Assembly: GCA_900543205.1 (NCBI GenBank)
Contig: UQQM01000005.1
Coordinates: 31,392 to 95,391, forward strand
DNA from: an uncultured Bacteroides sp.
GTDB lineage: Bacteria; Bacteroidota; Bacteroidia; Bacteroidales; UBA932
Direction: 5' to 3'
DNA: 64,000 bases
The notes beneath the pieces were generated by a model that did no database searches, was not told where the DNA came from, and saw only the letters and a program-made list of their open reading frames with translations. The position numbers and the translations under genes were made by a program. Shown here one piece after another: positions 17,631-28,900 of this stretch. Numbering within the stretch: position 1 is the stretch's first letter; every line of letters begins with the position of its first letter.

Positions 17631-19946
17631 CTAGTCGATGTTGGGAGTCTCCCAGAGCTTGGTCTCGGTGCAGTTGATGTTCAGCACCTGGTCGCCGCAG
17701 CGCATGCGGAAACCTCCCTTCTCAAGAGTCCATTTGCCGTAGTAGTTCACGAAGGCGAGGTCGCTGCCCTTGAGCGTGAAGCTGACTTCGGTGCTCTCGC
17801 CGGGCTGGAGCTCGATCTTGTCGAAAGCCCTGAGCCTGATGACGTCGGGAACCGAACTTGCCACGAGGTCGCTCGAATATAGCATCACGGCCTCCTTGCC
17901 TGCCACCTTGCCGCTGTTCTTCACCTTGACGGTGAACACTATCTCGTCGTCGGCGGTGAATTCGGTCCTGTCAACCCTGAAATCCGAATATTCGAACTCG
18001 GTATAGCTCAGGCCGTGGCCGAAGGGCCACTGTATGTCCATCTTTGCGTCGTAGTTGTACGCTCCGGCCATCGTGGCCACGTTCTCGGACACCTTGTAGT
18101 CGTAGGTGGCGAGGGAGTTGATGTATTTCGGATAGGTGTAGGGGAGCCTGCCGCTGAAGTTCTCGTCTCCGCTCACGAGGGCAGCGAACGCGTCGCCTCC
18201 GTAGTTGCTCGGGAGCATCACGTTCACCACGGCGTCGGCCAGGGGTTCGATGTCGCCGATAATCCTGGGACGGCCGGAATTGAGCACGAGAACCAGGGGC
18301 TTGCCGGTCTCGGCGAGCGCACGCACGAGCTCCTTCTGTCCGGCGGAGAGGTTGAGGTCGTTCATGTTGCCGGGAGTCTCGCAATAGCTGTTCTCGCCAA
18401 TGCAGGCGATTATCACGTCGGCTTCGGCGGCTGCTGCCACGGCTTTGCCGATTTCGCCCGCATCCTCATCCTGCCAGTTGCTGCCGCTGTACCTTACGCC
18501 TGCGACATAGTTCACCTTGTCCTTGCCGAAGCGGTTCGCGAGGGCTTCGTAGATGGTGTTGTATTCCTCGGCGAACTCGTCGGTCCTGTCGCCCTGCCAG
18601 GTATATGACCATCCTCCGTTGAGCGTGCGCATTGAGTTGCCGTTAGGGCCGGTCACGAGTATCTTCACCCCTTCCTTGAGAGGCAGCAGTCCGCCCTCGT
18701 TCTTGAGCAGGACTTCGGACTCGAGCGCGGCGGCGTAGGCCTTGGCGGTGAATTCCTCCGAAGCGAACTTGGGATACTGCCCGGCGTCCCATACGGGGTT
18801 CTCGAAGAGTCCGAGGCGGAACTTGAGCCTGAGCACGCGGCGTATGGCATCGTCTATCCTCGACATGGGCACGGCGCCTTCCTCCACGAGGGCCTTGAGG
18901 TCATCGCAGAAACTGGGGTCGTAGGGAACCATGGACATGTCGATGCCGGCGTTGATGGCTATGCGTATGGCGTCCTTCTGGTCCTCGGCGATGTGCTCGC
19001 GGGTGTAGAGGTTGTTGATGTCGGCCCAGTCGGTCACTATGAGTCCGTCCCAGCCGAGGTCTTCCTTCACCCAGCCGGTGAGAAGCTCCTTGTTGGCGTG
19101 GAAGGGGAGTCCGTTGTTGCTGGCCGAGTTGACCATCAGGGTGAGGGCACCGGCCTGCAGGCTGGCCTTGAAGGGTGCGAAATGCTTCTCGCGGAGCTCT
19201 GAAGGAGTCACGGACGAAGGAGTCCTGTCCTTTCCTGTCACGGGCATGCCGTAGGCCATGAAGTGCTTGGTGCAGGCCGCGATATGGTAGAGGTCGAGGT
19301 GGTTGGGGTCATCGCCCTGCATGCCCTTCACGGCTGCGGTGGCCATCACGGCGTTCACCAGAGGGTCCTCTCCGTAGCTCTCCCACATCCGGGGCCAGCG
19401 GGGGTCACGTCCGAGGTCCATGGTGGGGGAGAAGGTCCAGGGCACCATGGCCGCCCTGGTCTCGTAGGCGGTGACTTCGCCGACAGCGGTGGCATAGTCG
19501 CTGTTGAAGGTCGCGGCGACGTTGATGCCCTGGGGGAAGAAGGTCGCCCCGTCTACGTAGGTCGCTCCGTGAATCTGGTCGAGACCGTAGATGCAGGGTA
19601 TTCCGATTTCCTCCATCGACTTCTCCTGGATGCGGGTGATTATCTCCCTGTATTTCTCCCTGTCGGGGCTGGCGCCTCCGGGAACGTTCAGGATAGAGCC
19701 TACCTTGTATTTGCCGATGACATTGTCCAGCATTTCCTCGCTGAGCTCCTTGGTCTGCCAGTCGGTGACCATGTCGATGGTCAGCTGGGTCATCTGGCCG
19801 ATTTTCTCCTCGATGGTCATCTCTTCAAGAAGCCTGTCGATTCTGGCCTCGATTTCAGGGTCTTGCGGGATGGCGGGCCCGCCGGCGAACGCGGCGGGAC
19901 ATGAGATGGCTGCTGCAAGGGCCGCCGTCAGAATGTTTTTTTTCAT
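17631..19946 (-). CDS. Secreted glycoside hydrolase family 3, beta-glucosidase-like
   Basis: Cleaves terminal beta-linked sugars from oligosaccharides, probably in the periplasm: a signal peptide ends near AAFAGG (residue 23). The N-terminal TIM barrel has [22 protein letters not shown] and VTDWADI, in which the Asp is the expected nucleophile (near residue 307). The second alpha/beta domain and a C-terminal fibronectin-III-like domain (from about residue 665) complete the BglX-like layout. Length is 771 residues. It follows the SusC-SusD-lipoprotein genes in the same direction but a hairpin lies between, so it may be transcribed partly by read-through. Exact substrate is unknown. Confidence 0.93.
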   Translation of the reverse strand: MKKNILTAALAAAISCPAAFAGGPAIPQDPEIEARIDRLLEEMTIEEKIGQMTQLTIDMVTDWQTKELSEEMLDNVIGKYKVGSILNVPGGASPDREKYREIITRIQEKSMEEIGIPCIYGLDQIHGATYVDGATFFPQGINVAATFNSDYATAVGEVTAYETRAAMVPWTFSPTMDLGRDPRWPRMWESYGEDPLVNAVMATAAVKGMQGDDPNHLDLYHIAACTKHFMAYGMPVTGKDRTPSSVTPSELREKHFAPFKASLQAGALTLMVNSASNNGLPFHANKELLTGWVKEDLGWDGLIVTDWADINNLYTREHIAEDQKDAIRIAINAGIDMSMVPYDPSFCDDLKALVEEGAVPMSRIDDAIRRVLRLKFRLGLFENPVWDAGQYPKFASEEFTAKAYAAALESEVLLKNEGGLLPLKEGVKILVTGPNGNSMRTLNGGWSYTWQGDRTDEFAEEYNTIYEALANRFGKDKVNYVAGVRYSGSNWQDEDAGEIGKAVAAAAEADVIIACIGENSYCETPGNMNDLNLSAGQKELVRALAETGKPLVLVLNSGRPRIIGDIEPLADAVVNVMLPSNYGGDAFAALVSGDENFSGRLPYTYPKYINSLATYDYKVSENVATMAGAYNYDAKMDIQWPFGHGLSYTEFEYSDFRVDRTEFTADDEIVFTVKVKNSGKVAGKEAVMLYSSDLVASSVPDVIRLRAFDKIELQPGESTEVSFTLKGSDLAFVNYYGKWTLEKGGFRMRCGDQVLNINCTETKLWETPNID

Positions 19947-19997
19947 TGATGTTTGGTTTGAACAGTTTTATCTGCTGTAAGATACGAAATAATATTC

Positions 19998-20032
19998 AAA
20001 AAAACTGCCCGGTGACAGGCCGGGCAGTTTTT
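19998..20032 (-). terminator. Terminator after the SusC-SusD-lipoprotein genes
   Basis: AAAAACTGCCCGG (20000-20012) and its exact complement (20020-20032) form a 13-bp stem with a 7-base loop. On the minus strand it ends in a seven-T tail. It lies 15 bases past the lipoprotein stop and before the GH3 gene. Confidence 0.88.
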
Positions 20033-20047
20033 CTAGCATCAGGATTC

Positions 20048-21037
20048 TCAGAGATTGATGGGACCTACATATTCGGCTGCGATGCTGCCGTTGTTCAGGT
20101 AGATTCTCCAGTTGTCTCCGTCCTGGGTGACTTCGATGTTTCCATCGGTGATGTGCTGGCCGGCCTGTACGCTGTCAGTAACGGTGAACCAGCAGGTTCC
20201 CCAGTTCGTCATCGGCATGGGGCCCCATCCCCAGTCAACCTCGGTGTCGTAGCCCATCACATAGTTGCCGGCTCCGATGGTTGCGTCATGCGCAACGGGA
20301 GTGTAGGTCCCGGGTGCAATGGTACCGTCGGCGCTGTAGAGGTCGATGGAGATATAGTTGCCGGTGCCGGTGATGTCATACGAGAACGTCGTGGGGTTGA
20401 AGGTCGTGGTCAGACCGGAGCTCGCAATCTTCAGGGTCACGGTGTTCGTTCCGTTGGGAACGTTGTTGGTGACAGAGAACAGGTTGGTGAGAGCCACGGG
20501 CTCGAGCTCCGGCTTGGTGTAGACGATTTCTCCTGCGAAATCCAGCTTCACATAGCTCTCGTCCGCGAACCATACCACACCGCCGAGTGTGTAGGCGTCG
20601 CCGTTCTTGGTGACGGTCAGCTGGCCCGAGGAGATGGGCTTGGGAGTGGCCGTGCCGTTGGAGACGCTGATTACTGCAGCCGCATCTTCTCCGTCATTGA
20701 TGTAGTTTCCGGAAATAAGGCTCCCGGCTGAAGCAGGGGTGAAGGATGCCGCATGGAGGAAGTATGAAGAGCCGGCGAAAGTGGCCTTCAGCACTGTTCC
20801 GTTTCCTGAATAGCTTCCGTCCTCGGCGCGGGTCACTCCTTCATCGGAGAGCTCGAGCGTGAAGAGGAAGAGTCCGTTGCTCTGCTCGACGTTGCTGTAG
20901 AGCACCTTGTTCAGGGTGTACTCCTCAGGCTTGGGATATTCGCCAGTGAGCGGAGCCACCGCTCCCTTGTTGCATGAACCGAGTGCGAAAAGCAGGGAGC
21001 AGGCAAGAATTATCTGATGTGTTTTCATTTTCTTCAT
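20048..21037 (-). CDS. Surface lipoprotein of a polysaccharide utilisation locus, with a duplicated domain
   Basis: A 329-residue lipoprotein: type II signal peptide with lipobox ALGSC (Cys near residue 22). The mature chain holds two related beta-rich halves (about residues 45-165 and 190-329). Each has a pattern of Gly/Asn-rich turns (SGNGT / TGTGNY), then I-x-x-G-N/T-Y and a D-G-D / K-N-G-D segment followed by aromatic strands. It sits where SusE/SusF-like surface glycan-binding proteins are found, 33 bases after SusD. Sequence similarity to SusE or SusF is not evident, so glycan binding is inferred from position and export. Confidence 0.8.
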   Translation of the reverse strand: MKKMKTHQIILACSLLFALGSCNKGAVAPLTGEYPKPEEYTLNKVLYSNVEQSNGLFLFTLELSDEGVTRAEDGSYSGNGTVLKATFAGSSYFLHAASFTPASAGSLISGNYINDGEDAAAVISVSNGTATPKPISSGQLTVTKNGDAYTLGGVVWFADESYVKLDFAGEIVYTKPELEPVALTNLFSVTNNVPNGTNTVTLKIASSGLTTTFNPTTFSYDITGTGNYISIDLYSADGTIAPGTYTPVAHDATIGAGNYVMGYDTEVDWGWGPMPMTNWGTCWFTVTDSVQAGQHITDGNIEVTQDGDNWRIYLNNGSIAAEYVGPINL

Positions 21038-21070
21038 CTTGTTTTTTACGATATTGTTCTGGTGCGACTG

Positions 21071-22624
21071 CTATTCCCATCCGGGGTTCTGGGTGATATT
21101 GGAATTGAGTCGGATCTCCACGCCGGGATAGGGAAGGAGGTTGTGCTTGGGCTTGAATCCGTAGCTGCTGGGGTCTGCGCCGGTCTCGACGTAGGTTACG
21201 CTTCCGTTGGAGTCAAGCATGGGATAGTTCTTGCCCTGGTCCTTCATGCGCTCCTCTGCGATGCCCCAGCGGATCATGTCCTGGAAGCGGGTGCCTTCTC
21301 CGCAGAGCTCGAGTCTCTTTTCGATCTGGATGTCCTCGAGGGTGATGCCGCTCTTCGGTGCGAGCTGGGCGCGCTCCCTTACCTGGTTCAGGTATTCGTC
21401 AGCCTTGCCCTGGTTGCCTGCCATGAGGTTGGCCTCGGAAGCGAGCAGCAGGACTTCGGCGTAGCGCATCCAGCGGGGGTTGTCGATGGAGGCCATAACT
21501 CCGCCTCCCGCGTATGTAGGAATCTCGGCTTTCTGCACGCGCCACTTCCACATGAAGTAACCCTCGTTGATGATGGAGTTTCCGACCCTCACGCTGTTGC
21601 CGAGCTCGACAATCTGAGGATAGGTCTTCAGGGTGTTGTTCAGACGGTAGCCGTCCTCGCCTTCCTCCGCCACGAAGTCTTCATAGAGGCTCTTCCTGGG
21701 ACTCAGGAAGCCCCAGCCTGTGGTGGCCATGTCGGCGGAGACGTTCATCTTGTCGGTACGCCAGTGAATCATGACCTTCGAGAAGCTGAAGTTGTCGTTG
21801 GGGTTGTTGGCGTCATCCACGCGCACGCTCTCGAAGAGGCTCTCGCAGTTCATCTTGTTGTCGAATGCGATGATGTCCTCGTAGGGGCCGGTGTAGAGCT
21901 TGTAGAGTCCGCTGTTGATGACTTCATCAAGCGCTTCTACGGCCTCAGGGTACTTACCCTGCCAGAGGTAGGCCTTGCCGAGCAGAGCCTGGGCGTACTG
22001 CTTGGTGACTCTCCATACGCTCTGGTCGTCCGCGTTGGACTTCTCGGGCAGCAGACCTGACTCGATGGCCTCGGTCAGATCCTTCTCCACGAGTCCCCAG
22101 AGTTCCTCGGTGGTTCCGTTGGGGCGTGAGTACTCGGAAGGAGTCAGCTCGTGGTCAACGAGGGGCGGGTTGCCCCACATTGAGATAAGCTCGAAGTATG
22201 CCCATGCGCGGAACACTTTGGCTTCGGCGCGGCACCTGTTCTTGATGTCGCTGTCGGTGCCCACGTGTCCGAGCACTACGTTGCACTTGTAGATCAGCTG
22301 GTAGTAGCCGGTGAACATGCCCTGGAGGAAGCCCTGGTCGATGCCGAAGGTGAACTCGTTGAGCTCCTCGAGTTGGGCGTTGTCGTTGCGCACGCCGCCG
22401 CCGGCCCAGAAGTCGTCGGTCAGCATGTTCTTGCCCATGAGGTAGTTGTAATCCAGTCCGCGCATCTGAAGATAGATGGCGTTCACGCCGGTCTCGGCCT
22501 CCTCGTCAGTCTGGTAGTAGTCGTCGTAATTGAGTACTCCGTGCTGGGGGATGTCAAGCAGACTGTTGCAGGAAATTGCAGACAGGGCCGCAACGGCGCA
22601 TGCGAGTATATACTTGATTTTCAT
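21071..22624 (-). CDS. SusD/RagB-family outer-membrane lipoprotein
   Basis: Surface lid that delivers oligosaccharide to the SusC channel. The 517-residue protein has a lipobox SAISC (Cys near residue 19), then the typical mature opening NSLLDIPQHGVLNYDDYYQT. The TPR-rich body carries ALLGKAYLWQGKYPEAV, and the family ending is present: RYAEVLLLASEANLMAG, then LNQVRERAQL and LELCGEGTRFQDMIRWG. It is 20 bases downstream of SusC and clearly co-transcribed. Confidence 0.96.
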   Translation of the reverse strand: MKIKYILACAVAALSAISCNSLLDIPQHGVLNYDDYYQTDEEAETGVNAIYLQMRGLDYNYLMGKNMLTDDFWAGGGVRNDNAQLEELNEFTFGIDQGFLQGMFTGYYQLIYKCNVVLGHVGTDSDIKNRCRAEAKVFRAWAYFELISMWGNPPLVDHELTPSEYSRPNGTTEELWGLVEKDLTEAIESGLLPEKSNADDQSVWRVTKQYAQALLGKAYLWQGKYPEAVEALDEVINSGLYKLYTGPYEDIIAFDNKMNCESLFESVRVDDANNPNDNFSFSKVMIHWRTDKMNVSADMATTGWGFLSPRKSLYEDFVAEEGEDGYRLNNTLKTYPQIVELGNSVRVGNSIINEGYFMWKWRVQKAEIPTYAGGGVMASIDNPRWMRYAEVLLLASEANLMAGNQGKADEYLNQVRERAQLAPKSGITLEDIQIEKRLELCGEGTRFQDMIRWGIAEERMKDQGKNYPMLDSNGSVTYVETGADPSSYGFKPKHNLLPYPGVEIRLNSNITQNPGWE

Positions 22625-22644
22625 TTCAGTTCAATTTGTGGTTT

Positions 22645-25600
22645 TTAGAATGTTAAGCTCAGGCCGAATACGACTTTCTTTGAGGTAGGATAGCTTCCCT
22701 TGTCCACTCCGAGGGCTCTGCCGACACCTGTGACTTCAGGGTCGAAGCCGGGATAGCTGGCAAAGGTGAAGTAGTCATCGAGTGAAACATATACCCTGAG
22801 GTTCTGTACCTTGATCTTCTCCATCCAGCTCTGGGGGAAGGTGTATCCGAGCTGCATCTGCTTGATCTTGAAGTAAGAGCCGTCGAATACGGAGGCTGAA
22901 GAGGTCATATACTCGCTCATTCCGTCGGCGCCTGCGCGGGGCATGGTTCCGTCGGTGTTGGTCGCCGTCCACCTGTCCTCGGTGAAGTAGGTGAGCTTGT
23001 TGAGGGTGTAGTCGCTACGGTTCAGGCAGCTGTAGATGTCGTTGCCGTATGAGCCGGTCGCGAAGAGGATGAAGTCGATGCCCTTCCATGCGAGGTTGAA
23101 GGTGAGACCGTAGGTGAAGTCGGCGAGACCCTTTCCGATGTAGGTCTTGTCGCTGTCGGTGATGCTTCCGTCTCCGTTCACGTCAACGAAGGTCGGGTTT
23201 CCGGTTGCAGGGTCGATGCCGTCGAACTGGTAGCCGTAGAAGTACCATGCGGGCATTCCGGTCTCGAAGCGGGTGATGGCTCCGTAGGTGTGGAAGGTGG
23301 TTCCGTCGATGGCGTCGAGGGACTCATGGATGTAGGTCACCTCGTTCTTGAGGGTCGCGAGATTTCCCCTGACGCTGTAGAACAGGTCGCCTACGCTGTC
23401 CTGCCATCCGAGCTCGAACTCGAAACCGCTGTTGGTCACGTTACCTGCGTTCACGGGGGAGGCGGTGTTGCCGACCACGGTAGAGGGGGTGATACCGGTC
23501 ACGATGAGGTCCTTGGTCTGCTTCGCATACCAGTCTACTGAGAATGAGAGCCTGTCGTTGAAGAACCTGGAGTCGATACCGAAGTTGGTCTGCTCGGAGG
23601 TCTCCCACTTGAGCTCGTTGTTTCCGGTGGCTGAAGGGCCGTAGCCGGGGAGGTACTCAAGACCGTTGCCGGTAGGATAGTTGCCGGTGGAAGCCACTAC
23701 GGTAGCGTATGAGTATCCGCCGAGGGAAGCTGTGGAACCGTTCTGTCCCCAGCTCGCGCGGAACTTCAGGTGGGTGAGCCAGTTCTTGGTGTCCTTCATG
23801 AAGTCTTCCTGGGAGATTACCCAACCAGCGGAAACTGCAGGGAAGTAGCCCCATCTGTTGTCAATGGGAAGGATTGAGCTGTCGGCAGCGTCGGCACGCA
23901 GGGAAGCCTGGAACAGGTACTTGCCCTGGTAGTCGTAGTTCACACGTCCGAAGTAGGAGTACTTGCGGTTGTAGCTGGGCTCGCCTCCGTACACGTTCTT
24001 GGTCGCGGTGGCTGTAGCGTATGCGAAGTACCAGAACAGAGGGTCGTCCTGCTTGAAGCCGATGTCCTCGTTGCTGCCCTGGTAGCTGCCTGAGACGCCG
24101 AAGTTGCGGCTCTCGCTGTAGCTCATACCGACCATCGCTCCGAGGTTGTGTCCGCCCTTGAATGTCTTGTTGTAGTTGGCGAAGTTCTCCCACTGCCAGT
24201 AGGTCGGAGTGTAGGTGGAGGCGTTCACGGACAGGAAGTTCTGCTGTGCGGTGATGGTCGCGTAGTAGTCCTGTCCCACACCGTAGGATTCAGAGCCTGA
24301 AAGCCTGTAGCCGAGACGTGAGGTAACGGTCAGGCCCTCGATGGGCATGAAGTTGATGTAGGTGGTTCCGTTGATGTTGAAGCCCCTGCTGCGTGTGAAC
24401 GAGCGGTCCCTCATGATGAGGGGGTTGGGGCTCTCGGAGGTTACGAAGTTGGAGATACCGTAGTAGTTTCCGTGTCCGTCGTTGAGAAGCTCGCCGTATG
24501 AGGAGTTGTTCATGATGTCGCGCATGTACTGCGGCATGTCATCGACAGTATACGTGGGCTTGGTCAGAGGATCAAGGGTGAGCACTGAAAGCAGTAAGCT
24601 GCCGTACTCTGAACCTTCGGCTACGCTCTGGGCCTTGTAGTATTCGATCTGGTTGTTGGTTCCAATCTCGAGCCAGGGCTTGATCTTCCATGATGCGTTG
24701 ATCATGCCGGTGATACGGTCGTAGGTATCGGAATCCCCGACGATCATACCATTATTATTAAGGTATGACATGGAGAGGTAGATGGACTTGTCGGCGTCGC
24801 CGGCGGAGAAGGTCAGGTTGTGACGCTGCATCAGAGAGTTCTCGAATGCGACCTTGGTCCAGTCGGTGTTGGTTTCGAAGTCCCAGTTGTTGAAGAAGCT
24901 CTCGTAGCTGATGAGGCCCGCCTCGGTGTAGTAGTCGATGTACTGCTCGGAGTTCATCATCTGGGGCACCTTGGCGAGGCTCTGGCTGGTGAACTGGAAG
25001 TCGTAGGTGATGCGTCCGTTGCCTGAACCGCGCTTGGTGGTGATCAGAATCACACCGTTACCCGCCTCGGCACCGTAGATGGCGGCAGAAGCCGCGTCCT
25101 TGAGCACTTCCATGGACTCGATGTCGTTGGGGTCGATACCTCCGATGTCGTCCTGGATACGTCCGTCAACTACGTAGAGAGGGTCGCTGGAGCCGTTCGA
25201 GCTCACACCACGGATACGTACCTGCGGCGAAGCGCCGGGCCTTGCTGAAGAGCTGAGCACCTGCACGCCTGCAGTCTTACCCTGCAGGGCCTGCTCAACC
25301 CTCGTGATTGTCCTGGCCTCCAGGTCTTCCGACTTCACGGAAGAAACGGAACCAGTCACTGAACTCTTCTTCTGCACGCCGTAACCCACAACGACAACTT
25401 CGTCGAGGGACCTGGAGTCAACCATCATGGCGATGTCCAGAGTTCCTTCGACCGCGCGGTGCTGCTGGGTGATGTAGCCGACGCAGGAGAACTCGAGAGT
25501 AGCCCCTTCAGGAACTTCGATGGAATAATTTCCGTCGATGTCGGAAATGACACCGTTGAGAGTGCCCTGCTCAACGATTCCGACTCCTATCATAGGAGCG

Positions 25601-25722
25601 TTGTTCTCGTCTACGATTGTACCTGAAACCGTGACCTGTCCCTGGGCGAACGCCAAGGACGTGCCGGCCAAGAAAGAAAGGACTGTCAATAACAGTCTTC
25701 CCGAGCCAATGAATCTTTTCAT
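22645..25722 (-). CDS. SusC/RagA-family TonB-dependent transporter
   Basis: Outer-membrane channel for TonB-driven oligosaccharide uptake, 1025 residues. After the signal peptide (about 1-26) comes a carboxypeptidase-regulatory-like domain (VSGTIVDENNAPMIGVGI, about 30-110), the TonB-box region with SLDEVVVVGYGVQKK, and the plug domain ending GVILITTKRGSG (about 115-230). A 22-strand barrel follows and ends in phenylalanine. It heads the locus; the divergent hybrid sensor starts 200 bases away. No extra N-terminal signalling domain is seen, so control should come from the hybrid sensor rather than an anti-sigma factor. Confidence 0.97.
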   Translation of the reverse strand: MKRFIGSGRLLLTVLSFLAGTSLAFAQGQVTVSGTIVDENNAPMIGVGIVEQGTLNGVISDIDGNYSIEVPEGATLEFSCVGYITQQHRAVEGTLDIAMMVDSRSLDEVVVVGYGVQKKSSVTGSVSSVKSEDLEARTITRVEQALQGKTAGVQVLSSSARPGASPQVRIRGVSSNGSSDPLYVVDGRIQDDIGGIDPNDIESMEVLKDAASAAIYGAEAGNGVILITTKRGSGNGRITYDFQFTSQSLAKVPQMMNSEQYIDYYTEAGLISYESFFNNWDFETNTDWTKVAFENSLMQRHNLTFSAGDADKSIYLSMSYLNNNGMIVGDSDTYDRITGMINASWKIKPWLEIGTNNQIEYYKAQSVAEGSEYGSLLLSVLTLDPLTKPTYTVDDMPQYMRDIMNNSSYGELLNDGHGNYYGISNFVTSESPNPLIMRDRSFTRSRGFNINGTTYINFMPIEGLTVTSRLGYRLSGSESYGVGQDYYATITAQQNFLSVNASTYTPTYWQWENFANYNKTFKGGHNLGAMVGMSYSESRNFGVSGSYQGSNEDIGFKQDDPLFWYFAYATATATKNVYGGEPSYNRKYSYFGRVNYDYQGKYLFQASLRADAADSSILPIDNRWGYFPAVSAGWVISQEDFMKDTKNWLTHLKFRASWGQNGSTASLGGYSYATVVASTGNYPTGNGLEYLPGYGPSATGNNELKWETSEQTNFGIDSRFFNDRLSFSVDWYAKQTKDLIVTGITPSTVVGNTASPVNAGNVTNSGFEFELGWQDSVGDLFYSVRGNLATLKNEVTYIHESLDAIDGTTFHTYGAITRFETGMPAWYFYGYQFDGIDPATGNPTFVDVNGDGSITDSDKTYIGKGLADFTYGLTFNLAWKGIDFILFATGSYGNDIYSCLNRSDYTLNKLTYFTEDRWTATNTDGTMPRAGADGMSEYMTSSASVFDGSYFKIKQMQLGYTFPQSWMEKIKVQNLRVYVSLDDYFTFASYPGFDPEVTGVGRALGVDKGSYPTSKKVVFGLSLTF

Positions 25723-25743
25723 CTGTTAGATTTAATGTGGTTA

Positions 25744-25761
25744 AATTTTGTTTACAAAATT
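25744..25761. promoter_or_regulatory. Perfect palindrome upstream of susC
   Basis: AATTTTGT, two T, then ACAAAATT form a perfect 8-2-8 inverted repeat 21 bases before the susC start. Its position over the expected promoter suggests an operator, but a plain AT-rich palindrome by chance is possible. Confidence 0.4.
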
Positions 25762-25834
25762 GGCTTTTTTGGCTCGTTTGGCTTTTCTCGTCTGTAAAGA
25801 ATGTTTGCTCAAACCGCAAAACGATTTTCCTGTC

Positions 25835-25863
25835 TGTTCAAAATTTTCGGTTTTGTTCAAAAT
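25835..25863. promoter_or_regulatory. Direct repeats in the SusC/sensor intergenic region, possible regulator sites
   Basis: TGTTCAAAAT occurs twice (25835-25844 and 25854-25863), 19 bases start to start, about two helical turns. A variant TGCTCAAA lies at 25806-25813. Spaced direct repeats are the usual binding pattern of AraC-type domains such as the one at the end of the hybrid sensor, so this is the best candidate for its own target. Confidence 0.4.
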
Positions 25864-25922
25864 AACTTTTCTTAAGTACTTCGTGAGGGAAAAATTGCTA
25901 TCTTGTAGAAAAGAGAAAACTC

Positions 25923-28900
25923 ATGCTGCAATTCTTCGCCTTCTCGCTTCTGGCCGCGCTGCTTCCGCTTTCCGCGCCCCTCGAATCGCCGGTTCTGTCC
26001 GAAAGCATCTCGAACAAGAACATCAGGAGCATCACCGAGGATTCGCGCGGATACATCTGGATCGGCACCTGCCGGGGGCTCAACCGCTTCAACGGACGCG
26101 AATACCGCCAGTATTATTTCGTCGACGATGACTACGGCCTTCCGGGCAATCAGGCGTTTGACGTCTTCTGCGACTCGCGCGGCAGGCTCTGGGTCGTGAC
26201 CACCAACGGAATCGCAATATATGACGCCGGGCTCGACGATTTCAGGCGCGTGCGTCTCGATGACATATACCTTACTGCAAACATGGAGCTGTCGGAGACT
26301 TTCGACGGCCGCATACTGCTAAGCACCAGGCTGTCGGTCTTCGAGTATGACGAGGAGGGCAATGAGTTCAGGAAGGTTCTGTCCATGCTTGAGAATGGCT
26401 GGAACCAGATGAACCGGCTGATGGTTTCGCCGCTCGACGGCAGTCTCTATATCGTCGACCCGGAATACATTCGCAAAATTGATGCCGTAACCTTCGAGGT
26501 TCAGGACTCCGTGAGGCAGCAGGGTTTCCCCACCATATATTATATGACCAGGACAGGTGAAATATGGATGGGCGGCAGTCCCGGCCTGCATGTCTATGAA
26601 TGCTCCGGCGACAGGTTCGTGCCTCTCCCCGAGGCCTTCGGCGAACGCGGCGGCCTGACCTCTTCATCTGTGGCTCTGATCTACGGCTATGGTGACAGGG
26701 ACCTGCTGTTCGACACGTTTGACAACGGCTTCTATTATTATGACCGTTCCGCTGGCGAGCTGATTAATGAGTCGGAGGCCGACTTCCCGTTCTCTCCTCC
26801 GGACTTCTATGTGAGCGCCATATATGCCGACTCCAGGAACAACATCTGGTTCGGCTCCATTGACCAGGGCTGCTATGTCCACTATAACTACAAGGAACGT
26901 TTTAACAGCGACCGCTACCTTTCCTCGTGCCTGGAGAACGTTTCCGTTACGGCACTCTCCTCCGGCAGGGATGACGAACTCTGGGCTGTGACCCTCGACG
27001 GACGCCTGTACGTATATGATTTCGCCGGCAGGCGCTTTAGCCGGGTTTCCCTGCCCGCCGGGCTTCCGCGCCGCGAATGGGCCACCGTCCAGGGCGTGCT
27101 TGTCGACAAGGGCGGTCATGTCTGGCTGACTATGAACGACGGGCGCACCCTAGACTGCACCTGGGACGGCCGCAGCCTCGATTTGAAGTGCCAGTATGAC
27201 ACATTCGGGCCCTTGAGCATAGCCCAGGACCGTGACGGTACGATATGGGTAGGTTCCCAGACCTCGCTTCTCTATACCATGACCCCGGGAAGGAGCGGTT
27301 TCAGAACCCTGGATGTCTCTCCCGGAAAATACAGCTTCATCCCGTCGGTATGCGCATTGCGCAACGGGGACGTCATGGTCATGTCGTATATGAACAATAT
27401 CCAGATCTTCGACGGGCGCACGCACGCCTGCGAGACTCTGGAAGTAGACGAGGACGACTGGCTCAGCTGCATCAGCCGTTCGAGGTTCACCCCTACCGAT
27501 GCTTTGGAGGACGGCTACGGCTATATATGGATAGGTACGGTGGCCAACGGCCTGCTACGCTATGATGTGGCCGCAAAGCGGCTCGAACGTATCCATGGCG
27601 CGCCCTGCTCCGACATCTGCGCAATCGAGGAGGATGTCAACGGCGACATCTGGGTCAGCACCCTGGACGGCCTCGGCAAATGGGAGAGGAGCAGCGGGAG
27701 GTTCTGGAACTTCACCACTTCCGACGGAATCGGCGGCAGCCAGTTCTATGACCGCGCCTCCTGCAGGCTTTCCGATGGCACTCTCGTGTTCGGCGGCACC
27801 CACGGCCTGACGCTCTTCAACCCCAGGGAGCAGCCACGGGAATATGAGGTCCCGCTCGTATTCGAAGACCTGAAGGTCCATAATGTGCCGGTGAGGCCGG
27901 GAATGGGCGGTTGCATAGACAAGGCCATGCCCCTCAAGCCGGACGTGCGGCTCCGGCACGGGCAGAACAGCTTCAGCATCAGTTATGCCGCAATCGACTA
28001 CAGCGAGTATGCGCGTCTGCGCTACTGGTACAAGATGGAAGGGTACGACAGCTACTGGATTGACGCAGGGAGCAACAGGGAGGCGCTCTACGCAAATCTC
28101 CCCCCCGGAAGATATAATTTCATGGTCAGGGCGACCGATAAGAGCGGGAGCCTCGTCCATGCCGAGAATTCCCTGAAAGTCAGGGTGATGCCGTCGATAT
28201 GGGCGAGCACGGGGGCGATATTGCTGTATGCCGTGCTCTTCAGCGGCCTGCTGATATTCTTCATCCGTCTGCGCAGGGCGGCGGACAAGGAGAAGCAGGC
28301 AAAGCTGCGCGCCGAAATGGAGACAGCTGAGGAGAAGCGGGTGAACGACATGAACATGAAGTTCTTCGCGAACATGTCTCACGAGTTCCGCACTCCGCTC
28401 ACGATGATTTCCGGTCCGGTTTCCCAGCTCACGGCCAAGACTCCGTCCGCGAGCCCCGACAGGAAGCTGCTGGACATGATTTCCCGCAATGTCCAGAGGC
28501 TGCAGCGCCTGGTGAACGAGATTCTGGACTTCAACAAACTGGAGAACGACACGCTCAAGCTTGACGTGAGGGCGGGCGACATAGTCGCGAGGCTCAACGA
28601 GCTCGCGGACAATTTCGAGGTCATGGCCGGATTCAAGGGAATCAGGTTCAACCGCTACGGGCTCGAGGAGTCGTTCACGATGTGGTTCGACGCCGACAAG
28701 CTCGACACCATCTGCTACAACCTGCTTTCCAATGCCGTGAAGTTCACGCCTTCCGGCGGGGAGATCGGACTCCACCTGGACATCGACGGCTCCAGGGCGG
28801 TCATCACCGTCCAGGACAGCGGCCCCGGAATCCCCGCGTCCCAGCTGGAGAAGATATTCGAGCGTTATTATCAGGTAGATTCCGGCAAGGGACAGTATAA

